DNA of 7,155 bases from Desulfarculus sp. GTDB taxonomy: Bacteria > Desulfobacterota > Desulfarculia > Desulfarculales > Desulfarculaceae. The notes beneath the pieces were generated by a model that ran no database searches, had not been told where the DNA came from, and saw nothing but the letters and a program-made list of their open reading frames with translations. The position numbers and the translations under genes are program-made. The stretch is taken from positions 1 through 7,155 of the forward strand of contig JAIUYB010000105.1 of NCBI GenBank assembly GCA_020216625.1, given 5' to 3'. Below are positions 5,833 through 7,155 of this stretch, one piece after another (the first letter of the stretch is position 1; the number at the start of each line of letters is the position of its first letter).

Positions 5833-7155
5833 ATGTCCGCCCCCGAAAGCATCGGCGAGTTCATCGCCGCGCTGGAGCGCCAAGGCCAGTTGCGCCGCAT
5901 TTCCGAGCCGGTGGACCCCCATCTGGAGGTCACCGCCCTGGCCGAGCCGGTGATGAAGGCCGGCGGCCCGGCCCTGCTCTTCGAGCGGGTCCAGGGCGCG
6001 GATTGCCCCCTGGCCATCAATCTCTTCGGCAGCCGGGAGCGGATGGGCCTGGCCTTGAACGTGGACGACCTGGACCAGTTGGGCGGGCGGCTCAAGGACC
6101 TGATGGAGATGGACCTGCCCGAGGGCCTGTGGGGCAAGATCCGCGCCGCCCTGCCCAAGCTCAAGGATCTAGCGGCCTTCGCGCCCAAGAAGGTCAAGGA
6201 CGCCCCCTGCCAGGAGGTGGTGCTGACCGGCGACAAGGCCAGCCTGGAGATGCTGCCGGTGCTGACCTGCTGGCCCCAGGACGCCGGGCCCTTCATCACC
6301 CTGCCCCAGGTCATCACCGCCCATCCCGAGACCGGCAAGCAGAACTTCGGCATGTACCGGATGCAGGTCTATGACCCGCGCACCACCGGTATGCACTGGC
6401 ACCGCCACAAGGGCGGGGCGGCCCACTATCGCGCGGCCCAGGAGAAGGGCCAGCGTCTGCCGGTGGCGGTGGCCCTGGGCGGCCCCCCGGCCGCGGTCTA
6501 CGCCGCCTGCGCGCCTTTTCCGGAGCACCTGGAGGAGACCATGTTGATGGGCTTCCTCCTGGGCAAGCCGGTGAAGCTCATCAAGGCCGTGACCAGCGAC
6601 CTGATGGTGCCGGCCGAGGCCGAGGTGGTTTTGGAGGGCTACGTGGACCCAGCCGAGCCCTGGCGCCGGGAGGGGCCCTTTGGCGACCACACCGGGTTCT
6701 ACTCCCTGGCCGACGACTACCCGGTCTTCCATCTCACCGCCGTGACCCACCGCGAAAAATTCATCTATCCCACCACCATCGTGGGGCGGCCGCCCATGGA
6801 GGACTTCTATCTGGGCCTGGCCACCGAGCGCCTGTTCCTGCCGCTATTGCAAAGCGTGCTGCCCGAGGTGCGCGACTACCACATGCCGGCCGAGGGGGTG
6901 TTCCACAACCTGGTCTTCGTGGCCATCGACAAGCAATATCCCGGCCACGCCTACAAGGTGATGAACGCCCTCTGGGGCCAGGGCCAGATGATGTTCGCCA
7001 AGGTGATCGTGGTGGTGGACGCCTCGGTCAACGTGCAGGACCCGGTGGAAGCCTGGTGGGAGGCCCTGAACCACATCGACCCCCAACGCGACATCCTGTT
7101 CAGCCGGGGGCCGGCCGACGCCCTGGACCACGCCGCCCACCTGCCCTGGCTGCAC
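5833..7155 (+). CDS. ubiD: UbiD-family prenylated-FMN decarboxylase (3' end outside window)
   Basis: The first 441 codons of a UbiD-family enzyme, open to the window edge. These enzymes use prenylated FMN, made by UbiX, to decarboxylate aromatic or alpha,beta-unsaturated acids such as 3-polyprenyl-4-hydroxybenzoate in ubiquinone synthesis or the late futalosine-pathway menaquinone precursor. Key residues are present: N171 and R176 in NFGMYRMQ, H192 in HKGGA, E235 in LEETMLMG, and E280/D285 in EGPFGD. By family knowledge these are the metal/prFMN ligands (N, H, E) and the catalytic Arg-Glu-Asp set; spacing matches Fdc1 R173/E277/E282 with Asp in the last position, as in true UbiD. Typical length is about 480-600 residues, so the C-terminal dimerisation part is missing only because of the window edge. 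A strong ribosome site and promoter lie upstream. No ubiX or quinone gene is visible, so the substrate cannot be fixed; a menaquinone or anaerobic aromatic role is equally possible. Confidence 0.92.
   Translation, partial: MSAPESIGEFIAALERQGQLRRISEPVDPHLEVTALAEPVMKAGGPALLFERVQGADCPLAINLFGSRERMGLALNVDDLDQLGGRLKDLMEMDLPEGLWGKIRAALPKLKDLAAFAPKKVKDAPCQEVVLTGDKASLEMLPVLTCWPQDAGPFITLPQVITAHPETGKQNFGMYRMQVYDPRTTGMHWHRHKGGAAHYRAAQEKGQRLPVAVALGGPPAAVYAACAPFPEHLEETMLMGFLLGKPVKLIKAVTSDLMVPAEAEVVLEGYVDPAEPWRREGPFGDHTGFYSLADDYPVFHLTAVTHREKFIYPTTIVGRPPMEDFYLGLATERLFLPLLQSVLPEVRDYHMPAEGVFHNLVFVAIDKQYPGHAYKVMNALWGQGQMMFAKVIVVVDASVNVQDPVEAWWEALNHIDPQRDILFSRGPADALDHAAHLPWLH

Noticed and set aside
5795..5953. 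Upstream ATG frame overlapping the ubiD start
   Set aside because: It has no ribosome site, sits at the predicted transcription start and yields a Pro/Ser-rich, unrecognisable peptide.
6169..6750. 193-codon minus-strand frame inside the UbiD gene
   Set aside because: It is antisense to a well-supported UbiD coding region containing the catalytic motifs.

Overview
The window is very GC-rich, with G or C at most third codon positions. It reads as the chromosome of a Gram-negative bacterium. A type VI secretion baseplate/membrane protein, a THEM6-like thioesterase next to a FadD-type ligase, and a UbiD-family decarboxylase together suggest a Desulfobacterota-like (deltaproteobacterial, e.g. Desulfarculales-type) organism. 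That placement is an inference from gene content and composition; no marker gene is present to prove it.

Layout. At the left edge, on the minus strand, lies a TssL/DotU-family protein (bases 1-641, cut at its C-terminal membrane segment). It is the first gene of a leftward unit. A 258-base gap (642-899) holds back-to-back promoters. Rightward from it run a hotdog acyl-CoA thioesterase (900-1457) and a long-chain acyl-CoA ligase (1511-3190), probably one operon. That operon closes at a perfect 12-bp hairpin terminator (3224-3250). After a 150-base leader with possible alternative RNA structure comes malQ, 4-alpha-glucanotransferase (3401-4903), with all three GH77 catalytic carboxylates present. 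It converges on a small TPR-like protein of unknown role (5005-5649, minus). A 183-base divergent region carries promoters for that gene and for a UbiD-family prenyl-FMN decarboxylase (5833 to the right edge, incomplete).

Function. The thioesterase and ligase act on opposite sides of acyl-CoA (hydrolysis and formation) and probably share a transcript, which suggests acyl-chain turnover, editing or membrane-lipid recycling. MalQ serves alpha-glucan/maltodextrin metabolism, the UbiD protein decarboxylates an aromatic or quinone-precursor acid, and TssL anchors a contractile secretion machine. These look like independent chromosomal units rather than one pathway. I did not find convincing evidence of a wholly new system. 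The most unusual points are a C9 homopolymer and Pro/Ala-rich linker just before the TssL membrane anchor, the opposing thioesterase/ligase pair, interlocking inverted repeats in the malQ leader, and a 12-bp palindrome at the predicted ubiD transcription start.
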